Shown here: piece by piece, positions 6,609-13,064 of the stretch
Position numbering within the stretch: the first letter of the stretch is position 1
How the letters are laid out: each line of letters starts with the position of its first letter
Assembly (NCBI GenBank): GCA_003566875.1
Contig: PXBQ01000328.1
Coordinates: 1-14,074, forward strand
Length of the DNA: 14,074 nucleotides
Reading direction: 5' to 3'
DNA from: Spirochaetaceae bacterium
Lineage (GTDB): Bacteria; Spirochaetota; Spirochaetia; DSM-27196; PXBQ01
Position numbers and translations under genes: made by a program
Notes under the pieces: model-generated
What the model saw: the letters and a program-made list of their open reading frames with translations, nothing else
Told to the model about the DNA's origin: nothing
Databases searched by the model: none

Positions 6609-7272
6609 CGCCCCCCCCTTGCGCGATAGTTCGGTGAGAGTGAATACAAACGAGTCTTCCACTCATCATCTCGACCGTGAACGGCCGCTGCGTCACGACA
6701 TTGCTGAGCCCCGCGTCTCCACTCGACCACTCGAGCCCGTCGAGTTTCCACTTCAAACCCTTAGACCGCATTCGTGCCGATGTACGTCCGACCGGGAAAA
6801 AAGATACGGTGGTCCCGATTGGGAGGTCGCAACGGAACAGACCGTCGACCCGTGTTATCTCATCTCGGTCGGTGATCCACGAGAACGGTGCCTGCGCGCG
6901 ATGAAACAACGAAAAAATCCCCAACAGGTGGTCCACGCGCCCCCCGCCCCCACCGACGATAGCGACCTGCTCGGAGTACCGTTCAACCGAGTATCGAACC
7001 GCGAGTTCCGTGTCGGTCTCGTCTTTCTCGCGGGGAGCCTTGATAACCCGATCGTGAGAAAACCGCTCAAGAACCGAAACGTTAGCGACCGAATCCATGT
7101 CTCCCACAATCAAATCAGGCTCCACCTCCCACGACAGACACGTATCGACCCCAGAATCGGCGGCAATCACGAGTTCCGCGTTATCGATCAACGACTTAAC
7201 GACGCGTCGCGGCGGCGCTTCACCGCCTGTAACAACTACGTTCCATCGTTTTGAAACACCGTTATCTTGCAT
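6598..7272 (-). CDS. thiN: Thiamine pyrophosphokinase
   Basis: 224 residues. Transfers pyrophosphate from ATP to thiamine to make thiamine diphosphate, the cofactor of transketolase and pyruvate-metabolising enzymes. Recognised by AADSGVD (37-43), the metal/nucleotide motif VGDMDS (56-61), KDETDTEL (83-90) and GGRVDH (110-115), in the family's order and spacing. The length fits bacterial ThiN. ATG at 7272 has no Shine-Dalgarno; a candidate promoter ends six bases before it. The stop overlaps the start of the DUF5312-like gene by 11 bases. It diverges from flaB across 140 bases. No other thiamine gene is present, so salvage of external thiamine is possible but not shown. Confidence 0.93.
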   Translation of the reverse strand: MQDNGVSKRWNVVVTGGEAPPRRVVKSLIDNAELVIAADSGVDTCLSWEVEPDLIVGDMDSVANVSVLERFSHDRVIKAPREKDETDTELAVRYSVERYSEQVAIVGGGGGRVDHLLGIFSLFHRAQAPFSWITDRDEITRVDGLFRCDLPIGTTVSFFPVGRTSARMRSKGLKWKLDGLEWSSGDAGLSNVVTQRPFTVEMMSGRLVCIHSHRTIAQGGGDEQ

Positions 7273-7278
7273 ACGGAA

Positions 7279-7308
7279 AGAATACTCGATTTTCCCGAAT
7301 TATCTCAA
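7279..7308 (-). promoter_or_regulatory. Candidate promoter of thiamine pyrophosphokinase gene
   Basis: Minus strand: TTGAGA (7308-7303), 18 bases, TATTCT (7284-7279), then six bases to the ATG at 7272. This predicts a leaderless message. The -35 overlaps the upstream element of the flaB sigma-28 promoter on the other strand. Confidence 0.45.
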
Positions 7309-7331
7309 GATTTTCGCTCAAATGCCGAGAG
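7305..7331 (+). promoter_or_regulatory. Sigma-28 (FliA)-type promoter of flaB
   Basis: TCAAGATT (7305-7312), exactly 11 bases, then GCCGAGAG (7324-7331). The flagellar sigma-28 consensus is TAAAGTTT-N11-GCCGATAA, so 6 of 8 bases match in each half with the exact spacing. Transcription would start near 7338, giving a leader of about 75 bases. Sigma-28 control of filament genes is established in many flagellated bacteria. Confidence 0.65.
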
Positions 7332-7340
7332 AAAAAGCAA

Positions 7341-7407
7341 GGCGATCCGCACGGATCGGCCTCAACGGGACACGGATGTCCCGAAAACCCCGATACAGTC
7401 ACGGAGG
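7341..7407 (+). promoter_or_regulatory. Structured flaB leader with three CACGGA motifs (candidate CsrA target)
   Basis: CACGGA occurs at 7350-7355, 7371-7376 and 7400-7405. The middle copy sits in the perfect hairpin CGGGACA-CGGA-TGTCCCG (7366-7383), with GGA in the loop; its ACACGGATGT closely matches the CsrA SELEX consensus RUACARGGAUGU. The first copy lies in a second hairpin (CGATCC-GCAC-GGATCG, 7343-7358). The third overlaps the Shine-Dalgarno GGAGG (7403-7407). A hairpin site plus a site on the ribosome binding site is the arrangement of CsrA control of B. subtilis hag. The binding protein itself is inferred. Confidence 0.55.
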
Positions 7408-7412
7408 ATTGT

Positions 7413-8285
7413 ATGATTATCAACCACAACCTGAGCGCGATGTTCGCTCAACGACAGCAGAAGTTCAACAACTACACTGTCGACGGCAACATCGAGAAGC
7501 TCTCGTCCGGTTTGCGGATCAACCGCGCGGGCGACGACGCCTCAGGACTCGCTGTGTCCGAGAAGATGCGATCGCAAATTCGTGGACTTCAGCGAGCGGA
7601 AGCCAACGCGGCAGACGGGATCTCGTTGATCCAGACCGCCGAAGGGTACCTCCAGGAGACGCAGGACATCCTGCAACGTCTCAGGGAGCTCTCGGTCCAG
7701 GCCTCCAACGGTATCTACACCGCGGAGGACAGGATGCAGATTCAAGTAGAAGTGTCACAGTTGGTCGACGAGATCAACCGGATCGCTTCGCACGCGCAGT
7801 TCAACGGGATGAACCTGTTGACAGGGCGTTTCGCGCGAGAAACGGGCGAGAACGTCGTGACCGCGAGCATGTGGTTCCACATCGGCGCAAACATGGATCA
7901 AAGAATCCGCGTGAACATCGGAACGATGACCGCGCAAGGACTCGGTATCCAGGGTACAGCCGGTCTGCCCCACACGGCTACGTTCATCTCGTTGTCGACG
8001 CCGGACTCCGCGAACATCGCCATCGGTGTCGTTGACTCCGCGCTACGGATGGTCAACAAACAACGGGCCGACCTCGGGGCGTACCAAAATCGCCTCGATT
8101 ACGCGCGTGTTGGACTGGACATCGGCGCGGAAAACCTGCAAGCCGCGGAGTCTCGTATCCGCGACGTCGACATGGCCAAAGAGATGGTCGATTTTGTCAA
8201 GAACCAGATCCTCGTCCAGGCATCGACGGCAATGCTCGCGCAGGCCAACATCCAACCGCAGTCGGTATTGCAGCTCCTGCAGTAA
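7413..8285 (+). CDS. flaB: Flagellar filament core protein (flagellin FlaB)
   Basis: 290 residues. Polymerises into the core of the periplasmic flagellar filament that drives spirochaete motility. The N-terminal D0/D1 region (MIINHNLSAMFAQRQQ, then IEKLSSGLRINRAGDDASGL at 27-46) and the C-terminal one (ENLQAAESRIRDVDMAKEMV at 220-239, NQILVQASTAMLAQAN) are highly conserved. The middle TGRFARETGENVVTASMWFH (137-156) is characteristic of spirochaete FlaB. The central domain is short, as in other FlaBs, with no D2/D3 insertion. There is no signal peptide, as expected for type III export. ATG at 7413 is preceded by GGAGG five bases away. A sigma-28-type promoter and structured leader lie upstream and a strong terminator follows, so it is a single-gene unit. 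Spirochaetes often have several FlaB copies; which one this is cannot be told. Confidence 0.97.
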   Translation: MIINHNLSAMFAQRQQKFNNYTVDGNIEKLSSGLRINRAGDDASGLAVSEKMRSQIRGLQRAEANAADGISLIQTAEGYLQETQDILQRLRELSVQASNGIYTAEDRMQIQVEVSQLVDEINRIASHAQFNGMNLLTGRFARETGENVVTASMWFHIGANMDQRIRVNIGTMTAQGLGIQGTAGLPHTATFISLSTPDSANIAIGVVDSALRMVNKQRADLGAYQNRLDYARVGLDIGAENLQAAESRIRDVDMAKEMVDFVKNQILVQASTAMLAQANIQPQSVLQLLQ

Positions 8286-8306
8286 GACCGAACGGACGGA
8301 ACGAGA

Positions 8307-8339
8307 AGAGGCAACCCACCGGGGTTGCCTCTTTTTTTT
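8307..8339 (+). terminator. Intrinsic terminator of flaB
   Basis: A perfect 11-base-pair stem (8307-8317 with 8322-8332) closes on the tetraloop ACCG, and the T-tract runs through 8339. It begins 21 bases after the flaB stop. In the other direction the tract after the stem is poor, so it probably serves flaB only, although the permease gene converges on it. Confidence 0.93.
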
Positions 8340-8371
8340 CTACCTGCCGGGTTCTTCAGCTCTCGGGCGCG

Positions 8372-9223
8372 TTACTCTTTCACCGATCCAGCGGTGATCC
8401 CTCGGATGAAGTACTTGTTCGTGATCAAATAAATCACGATGATCGGGATCAACGAGATCGTTGTTCCGGCAAGCATCAAGTTCCACGCCGCGGCACCGTC
8501 GCGCGTATCCCGCAGCGCGATCACACCGACCGTTAGCGTCCGCATCGCCGGGCGCGCCATTGTAAAGACCAACGGAAGCATATAGTCGTTCCACGCAGCG
8601 CGAAACGCGAGCAACCCGAGCGTTGCGAGAATCGGTTTTGCAAGCGGCAAAATAATCCGCCAGTAAATCCCGAACTTTGAACACCCGTCGATCGTCGCGG
8701 CCTGGTCCATCTCCATCGAAATGCCGCTCAAGTACCCCATGATCAAATAAATAAACGCGGCGTTCGTCGAGAAGATATACACGACGATAATGCCCCAGAG
8801 GCTTTGGTGGATACCGAGAAACCGCGCGACGCGGAAAATCGGGTACAGAGTCACCGTCCCTGTCGCCAAGAACATCGTCGCGAGCAGAGTCACGAGCATA
8901 AACTTTCTTCCCGGAAACTGGAACCGGCTGAACACATACCCTGCCATCGAGACAAAAAACAAACTGAAAATCACAGTCGGAATCGCGACGTAGAGCGAGT
9001 TCCACGTGTACTGCGCGAAGTTCGCGAGTTCCCACGCCTCGACGTAGTTCGCCAAGCGCCACTCCATCGGTAGAATTCGGGCGCCGCCGAGCACGAACTC
9101 CCGATTCGGTTTGAACGAGCCGAAAACCGAGTACACGACCGGAAAACCCGTCACGACCGTGAGGAACAAGAGCCCGACGTATGTCAAGATGATCGGCGGA
9201 CTGAAATACCTGATTTTTCTCAT
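8372..9223 (-). CDS. Carbohydrate ABC transporter permease, MalG/CUT1 type
   Basis: 283 residues, six predicted membrane segments. The first is about 11-35, followed by four in the core between about 75 and 215 and the last about 250-268. The EAA loop that docks the ATPase is at about 171-197 (DQAATIDG...RIILPLAKP). The C-terminus YFIRGITAGSVKE is the usual ending of the MalG-type subunit. It would form a heterodimer with the preceding permease in the cytoplasmic membrane. AGGAGG overlaps the stop codon of the upstream permease and lies five bases before ATG at 9223, so the pair is tightly coupled. It is the last gene of the run; no ATPase follows. Substrate unknown beyond probable sugar or oligosaccharide. 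Confidence 0.95.
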   Translation of the reverse strand: MRKIRYFSPPIILTYVGLLFLTVVTGFPVVYSVFGSFKPNREFVLGGARILPMEWRLANYVEAWELANFAQYTWNSLYVAIPTVIFSLFFVSMAGYVFSRFQFPGRKFMLVTLLATMFLATGTVTLYPIFRVARFLGIHQSLWGIIVVYIFSTNAAFIYLIMGYLSGISMEMDQAATIDGCSKFGIYWRIILPLAKPILATLGLLAFRAAWNDYMLPLVFTMARPAMRTLTVGVIALRDTRDGAAAWNLMLAGTTISLIPIIVIYLITNKYFIRGITAGSVKE

Positions 9224-9232
9224 ACCCGCCTC

Positions 9233-10162
9233 CTATCGCTGGTTATCGCCGAGCCGGCGAGACCACCACAGGTACGCACCCGTGACAATTCCAATAATGA
9301 CCGACGCCACTACGCCGAGCGCGCTCGCGTAGCCGAACTGAGGAACGGTCGCCCCCGAGCCCAGCGCGCCGCGGTCAAAGAAGTAGTTGAAGATGTACAG
9401 CATTAAGACCATCGTATCGGTGCCGGGGCCGCCACCGGTAAGAACGCGGAAAAGATCGAACGACTTGAGACTGCCGATGATCGCGAGCATAACGATTACT
9501 TGAAGCATCCGCCCAAGGGCGGGAATCGTGATGTACCAAAACCGCTGCGCGGAATTTGCGCCGTCGATCTCCGCACTCTCAAAAAGATCGTCCGGTATAG
9601 CCTGTAGCCCCGCGAGAAACAACACCATGTTAATTCCGAAATTCTGCCATACGCTCACCAACATCGTGCTGATCATCGCGATGCCGCCGGTACCCAACCA
9701 ATCGATCGGCTCTTCAATGATCCCGAGCGACCCAAGAATCCCGTTCAGAATGCCTTGGTACGGCGAATAGATGAAGTAAAACACGAGCGCCATGATCGCC
9801 GTACTTGTCACATGCGGTAGGAAGAACAAGCCGCGAAAAAAGTTCCGTCCGAACAAATTTCGGTTCAACACGACCGCGAGAATCAACGCCAACGGCAACT
9901 CGATCGCGAGTTTTCCAAACGAAAAATAGAACGTGTTCCAGACCGACCGCCACCACAACGGGTCGCGCTGGAACAGCCTCACGAAGTTTTGCAGCCCGTG
10001 CCACGTAGGCGGCCTGAAGCCGTCGTATCGGAAAAACGAAAGGCTCAAGACCCATACTTGCGGGTAGAGCGTGAAAACGAAGAAACCTACGATTACCGGA
10101 CTCAGCATAAGATACGCGACCCGATGCTTGTAGATTTTGTACACCAAACTGGTTTTTTTCAT
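9233..10162 (-). CDS. Carbohydrate ABC transporter permease, MalF/UgpA type
   Basis: 309 residues from ATG at 10162. Hydrophobic segments lie at about 14-38, 75-99, 111-132, 160-187, 220-237 and 278-300, giving six passes. The EAA motif is at 195-220 (ESAEIDGANSAQRFWYITIP). LTGGGPGTDT (241-250) is a hallmark of MalF/UgpA-type subunits. An alternative ATG at 10177 adds five residues but has no ribosome binding site; at 10162 GGTGG lies about eight bases upstream. Preceded by a strong hairpin in the gap after the binding-protein gene and followed by the partner permease ten bases later. Substrate not determinable from sequence. Confidence 0.95.
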   Translation of the reverse strand: MKKTSLVYKIYKHRVAYLMLSPVIVGFFVFTLYPQVWVLSLSFFRYDGFRPPTWHGLQNFVRLFQRDPLWWRSVWNTFYFSFGKLAIELPLALILAVVLNRNLFGRNFFRGLFFLPHVTSTAIMALVFYFIYSPYQGILNGILGSLGIIEEPIDWLGTGGIAMISTMLVSVWQNFGINMVLFLAGLQAIPDDLFESAEIDGANSAQRFWYITIPALGRMLQVIVMLAIIGSLKSFDLFRVLTGGGPGTDTMVLMLYIFNYFFDRGALGSGATVPQFGYASALGVVASVIIGIVTGAYLWWSRRLGDNQR

Positions 10163-10196
10163 CGTACCATCCACCATTGCGGTATGTCCGAGATCA

Positions 10197-10253
10197 GACC
10201 GAGAAACCGAAGGAAGCCGCCGCGGCCGGCGGCTTCCCCATCCGGTTTCGGTC
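10197..10253 (-). other. GC-rich hairpin between binding protein and permease genes
   Basis: A perfect ten-base-pair inner stem (10212-10221 with 10228-10237, GGAAGCCGCC/GGCGGCTTCC) closes on a six-base loop. It is extended by an outer stem GAAACCG/CGGTTTC (10203-10209 with 10243-10249) and GACC/GGTC, reaching the stop codon of the binding-protein gene. No T-tract follows on the minus strand, so it is not a classic terminator. Its place matches hairpins that protect binding-protein mRNA in other ABC operons, such as the malE-malF gap. Confidence 0.7.
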
Positions 10254-11611
10254 TACCGGACGTTCGGGTTCATCGGATCCCAACCGGGAATCAGGAAATC
10301 ATCCGGATCAAAAGCATCACGGCTCAGAGCTTCCTGAAGCGCGTTGTTCATGCGTCGGTCGAGGTCTCGAAGTCCCTCTTCGACGCCAACCTGACCGGCC
10401 ATGATCTGGTTGTACACGACACCCCGATCGGGCCCTTCCAGTTCGAGCCCCGGAGGAGTCGCCGGATAAAAGTCGTCGTACTCCGTGTCGGCAAAGCCCG
10501 GGAATCCGTACGCTGCAGGCGTGTCGGCTTGTTGTGCGATTTCGGGCCGCACGGGAAGACCGAGTCCACGTTCATAGTATCCGATCAGATACTCGTCGTC
10601 GACCATAAACGCGAGCCACTGCGCCGCGATTTCGGGGAACTCCGCGACCGATGTCAGCCAGAACGATCCGCCACCGCCCATTTGGCCTTTGCCGCGGCGT
10701 TGGCCGTCCGGCGTCGGAAGATGCGCAACGCCCCACTCGTGGTTGGCCGGAAACTGATCGTTGAAAACGCCGATGTCCCACGACGCCGCGAGCATCATAC
10801 CGACATTGCCTTCCGAGAACTGCGCGCGCGCGGGATCGTTCTCGAGCGAAAGGCCACCCGGGAAAACCACTCCGCGGTCTCGAAGCGTCATGTAGAACTC
10901 GAGGATCGGTTTGTGGTTCATGTACTGGAACTCGAGTTCCTCGTAATCGAAATGCCAGTTTCCCGATACGGCCCCAATCTGATCGGCGTACTGGTACCAG
11001 ATCCACGTTTCGACGATCGGCAGCATGAAGCCGTACTTGCGCGGCGAGTACGAGCGCCCGTGCTCGGTCAGGATCTCGGCGTACTCGATGACCTCGTCAA
11101 AGGTTCTCGGTGGCCGATCCGGATCGAGCCCAGCGGCCTCGAAGAACTCGCGATTGTACACGAAGCGGAAGTTATGCCCAACGTTCGGAAGCGTGTAGAA
11201 CTTCCCGTCGAACGTGTTGACGTTCGGAATACGATAGTCCTGGAACTTCGCCATGAAATCCGCCGGAAGGTAGTCCTCGATCGGAAGCACACGGCCCATA
11301 TCGATGTACGCCCGAGCATCGGGTAGGATCGATACCGTGTCCGGAGCCGTCCCGGCTTCGAACGCGAGGTTCAAGGCTTCGTCGATTCCGGTCGTGTAAC
11401 TCGTCAGCACGACGTTGATATCATCGCGACGTCGGTTGAACTCCTCCATCATCATCTCGACGTACGACAAGTCGTGCCGCTGGTGCGTCCACCACTGAAT
11501 CGTGACCGGCCCGTCCGGTGCCGCGGCTTCTTTTTTGCCTCCGCCGAAAACCGGCGCGGCAAGAAGCATCACGACACACAAAAAAACGATTGCGAGTGTG
11601 ATTTTTCTCAT
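10253..11611 (-). CDS. Extracellular sugar-binding protein of ABC transporter (family 1)
   Basis: 452 residues from ATG at 11611. Signal peptide: MRKITLAIVFLCVVMLLAAPVFG, then GGKKEAAAPDG. There is no cysteine at the cleavage region, so it is probably released by signal peptidase I or kept as a membrane-tethered precursor rather than made a lipoprotein. The mature part has the MalE-like pattern: TIQWWTHQ, then FNRRRDDINV, GTAPDTV, and later FSEGNVGMMLAASWDIG and NHEWGVAHLPTPDG, with a glycine-rich GGGGSFWLT. It captures a sugar outside the cytoplasmic membrane and delivers it to the two downstream permeases. AAGGAGG lies seven bases before this ATG; a TTG two codons up is less likely. The aromatic-rich mature protein fits carbohydrate binding, but the sugar is not identifiable. 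Confidence 0.94.
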   Translation of the reverse strand: MRKITLAIVFLCVVMLLAAPVFGGGKKEAAAPDGPVTIQWWTHQRHDLSYVEMMMEEFNRRRDDINVVLTSYTTGIDEALNLAFEAGTAPDTVSILPDARAYIDMGRVLPIEDYLPADFMAKFQDYRIPNVNTFDGKFYTLPNVGHNFRFVYNREFFEAAGLDPDRPPRTFDEVIEYAEILTEHGRSYSPRKYGFMLPIVETWIWYQYADQIGAVSGNWHFDYEELEFQYMNHKPILEFYMTLRDRGVVFPGGLSLENDPARAQFSEGNVGMMLAASWDIGVFNDQFPANHEWGVAHLPTPDGQRRGKGQMGGGGSFWLTSVAEFPEIAAQWLAFMVDDEYLIGYYERGLGLPVRPEIAQQADTPAAYGFPGFADTEYDDFYPATPPGLELEGPDRGVVYNQIMAGQVGVEEGLRDLDRRMNNALQEALSRDAFDPDDFLIPGWDPMNPNVR

Positions 11612-11637
11612 CTGCAATCCTCCTTCAAATATTTCTA

Positions 11638-11654
11638 CGAATCATACCGATTCG
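11638..11654 (-). promoter_or_regulatory. Candidate operator overlapping a -10 before the binding-protein gene
   Basis: Inverted repeat CGAATC-N5-GATTCG, 26 bases before the start codon of the binding-protein gene. On the minus strand it contains TATGAT (11646-11641), a five-of-six match to the -10 consensus. The -35 region is poor. A regulator bound here would block the promoter; the ROK protein encoded upstream is the natural candidate. Confidence 0.4.
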
Positions 11655-11670
11655 CATTCAACCCACCATA

Positions 11671-11692
11671 AAACATCCGGGCCATGCCCGGA
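11671..11692 (-). terminator. Weak intrinsic terminator or attenuator after the ROK gene
   Basis: On the minus strand TCCGGGC-ATG-GCCCGGA (seven base pairs, three-base loop) is followed by TGTTTTAT. It lies 20 bases after the ROK stop codon and before the binding-protein gene. The T-tract is short, so termination may be partial. Confidence 0.5.
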
Positions 11693-11712
11693 CTATCTCC
11701 GTCCTTCGCGCG

Positions 11713-12915
11713 TCACGCAGTCTCGATCGCACCGTCACGGTCGGCGATTCGCGTTCTGCTCCCCGCGCGGACGACCGATCGCAGCCAGCGATTCATGCCC
11801 GCAAGATCGGTACCGTACTCGGGTTCGAGAAACAAGCGCTGGAGAAACATACTGCCCGCTCCGATCGCCGCCGCGTACTCGCCGCGAAGTGTGAACTCGA
11901 CTCGGGATTCGCGCGCAGACTCGTACGCCCAGTTCTCCTGAATCGCCGACTCAAACGCCGTCCCGATAACCGCCTGCCGATCGTTCACGTTTCCGTCGAC
12001 AAAGACATGGCTCATATCGAACGTATTCGCGAGAAGCGCGATGTTTCGCGCGAGTTCGTGTACAAAACGATCGAACAAAGCGTCGTCCTCGGTCACACGG
12101 AAAGACTCTTCGCGCGACAACGAAAACTGCGACGACTTCACCGGCCCGGCGAAAACGCTCCGGAACTCACCGGCGGCCTGCCGTGTTCCCCCGTATACCT
12201 TACCGTCTATTCCTATCCCGATTCCGATACCGACGCCGTCGTAGCGCGCAGAATCCGCGCGCCGCTTATGAGCCTCGATCAACACAAAAAGGAAGTTCCT
12301 GATATCCTCGTTTTTTCGCTCGGTCAATACGCCCCACGCGCAGCAATTCGCATCGTTGTCGACCATCACCGGTATCCCGAATCGTTCGGTCAGTGCACGC
12401 CCAACGGAAACCTTCTCCACCGCGTCCTGCTCAAACGGAAACGAGAGCGCAACCACGCCGGCCTCCGAGTCGACTATGCCCGAAAGTGACACTCCGAGCC
12501 CGACAAGACACATCTGGTCCAACGCGCCCGCCGCGAGCACTCTCTCGACAATCGTCGTCACGCCTGGAACGAGCCGATCGCTTTCCGGAGTCGCCTGTTC
12601 CCGGTAGATTTCCCGACCGGCAAGATCGAGCGCAACCACCGTGTAAATATCCGGCTGAGCGTTGATCCCGAGCACGAATCCAAACCGCGACGAAACGCGC
12701 AGGCCGATCGGTTTCCTTCCGATCACCGCGACATCTTCACTTAGTCGATACGTCTCCACTATACCCATTTTTATGAGCTCTTTTACTATTAAAGAAACCG
12801 TCGACTTATCCAAACCGATTCGGCGCGACAGCGCAACGCGACTGATGCCCTCGGTCTGCCAAATCGACCGAAGAACCCGGAAAAAGTTCAGGCTTTTTTT
12901 TTCGCTTTCGAACAC
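11713..12915 (-). CDS. ROK-family transcriptional regulator, degenerate sugar-kinase fold
   Basis: 400 residues from GTG at 12915. An N-terminal winged helix-turn-helix (about 12-52, with ISRVALSRRIGLDKSTVSLIVKEL, then the wing and GRKPIGLRV) precedes a ROK domain. GLGVSLSGIVD, VDNDANCCAWG (185-195) and GVGIGIGIGIDGKVYGG are recognisable. The nucleotide-binding DxGGT segment is replaced by GINAQPD. The cysteine zinc motif CxCGxxGC expected after AAGE is absent (AAGEFRSVFAGPV). It is therefore a sensor, not a kinase, probably binding a sugar or sugar phosphate and repressing the transporter genes that follow. AAAAGG lies eight bases before this GTG; the in-frame GTG at 12924 has no usable binding site. 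A promoter with perfect TTGACA lies just upstream. A final tail (about 376-400) extends beyond the usual domain. Confidence 0.9.
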   Translation of the reverse strand: MFESEKKSLNFFRVLRSIWQTEGISRVALSRRIGLDKSTVSLIVKELIKMGIVETYRLSEDVAVIGRKPIGLRVSSRFGFVLGINAQPDIYTVVALDLAGREIYREQATPESDRLVPGVTTIVERVLAAGALDQMCLVGLGVSLSGIVDSEAGVVALSFPFEQDAVEKVSVGRALTERFGIPVMVDNDANCCAWGVLTERKNEDIRNFLFVLIEAHKRRADSARYDGVGIGIGIGIDGKVYGGTRQAAGEFRSVFAGPVKSSQFSLSREESFRVTEDDALFDRFVHELARNIALLANTFDMSHVFVDGNVNDRQAVIGTAFESAIQENWAYESARESRVEFTLRGEYAAAIGAGSMFLQRLFLEPEYGTDLAGMNRWLRSVVRAGSRTRIADRDGAIETA

Positions 12916-12929
12916 CAGTCGCACCTTTT

Positions 12930-12951
12930 ATAGTTGAAATCCACTAACTAT
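12930..12951 (-). promoter_or_regulatory. Inverted repeat downstream of the ROK gene -10
   Basis: ATAGTT-N10-AACTAT lies between the -10 of the ROK promoter and its ribosome binding site. The AGTT/AACT arms resemble operators of ROK repressors such as XylR in general character only. A bound repressor would block its own transcription. Confidence 0.35.
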
Positions 12952-12952
12952 C

Positions 12953-12981
12953 ACTCTAACCCGGCTTTCTCACGCTGTCAA
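12953..12981 (-). promoter_or_regulatory. Sigma-70-type promoter of the ROK regulator gene
   Basis: Minus strand: perfect TTGACA (12981-12976), 17 bases, TAGAGT (12958-12953), four of six -10 matches. It lies about 38 bases before the chosen start and drives the regulator and perhaps, by read-through, the transporter. Confidence 0.6.
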
Positions 12982-13030
12982 CTTTTTTTTTCGTCGATTG
13001 CCACATTCTTCTGCCGCCGACGTGACGGCC

Positions 13031-13058
13031 TTGACACCGTTCGCGCTCGCGGCATAAT
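13031..13058 (+). promoter_or_regulatory. Sigma-70-type promoter of the CCA-adding enzyme gene
   Basis: Perfect TTGACA (13031-13036), 16 bases, CATAAT (13053-13058; five of six matches), then six bases to the ATG at 13065. Transcription should start at or within a base or two of the start codon, so the message would have no leader. No Shine-Dalgarno is present. Confidence 0.65.
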
Positions 13059-13064
13059 TGTCGC

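Noticed and set aside
7097..8035. 312-codon plus-strand frame across the flaB start
   Set aside because: It is the wrong frame of flaB and of the thiN start; the flaB frame is unambiguous.
8291..8300. Two further GGA motifs (ACGGACGGA) just after the flaB stop
   Set aside because: They are not in a hairpin loop and lie away from the start site; too short to support a CsrA claim.
9989..11326. Long plus-strand open frame (445 codons) opposite the binding-protein and permease genes
   Set aside because: It lies mostly antisense to the binding-protein gene, is rich in Arg/Val/His, and has no recognisable domain. It is a by-product of the biased codon use of the real gene.
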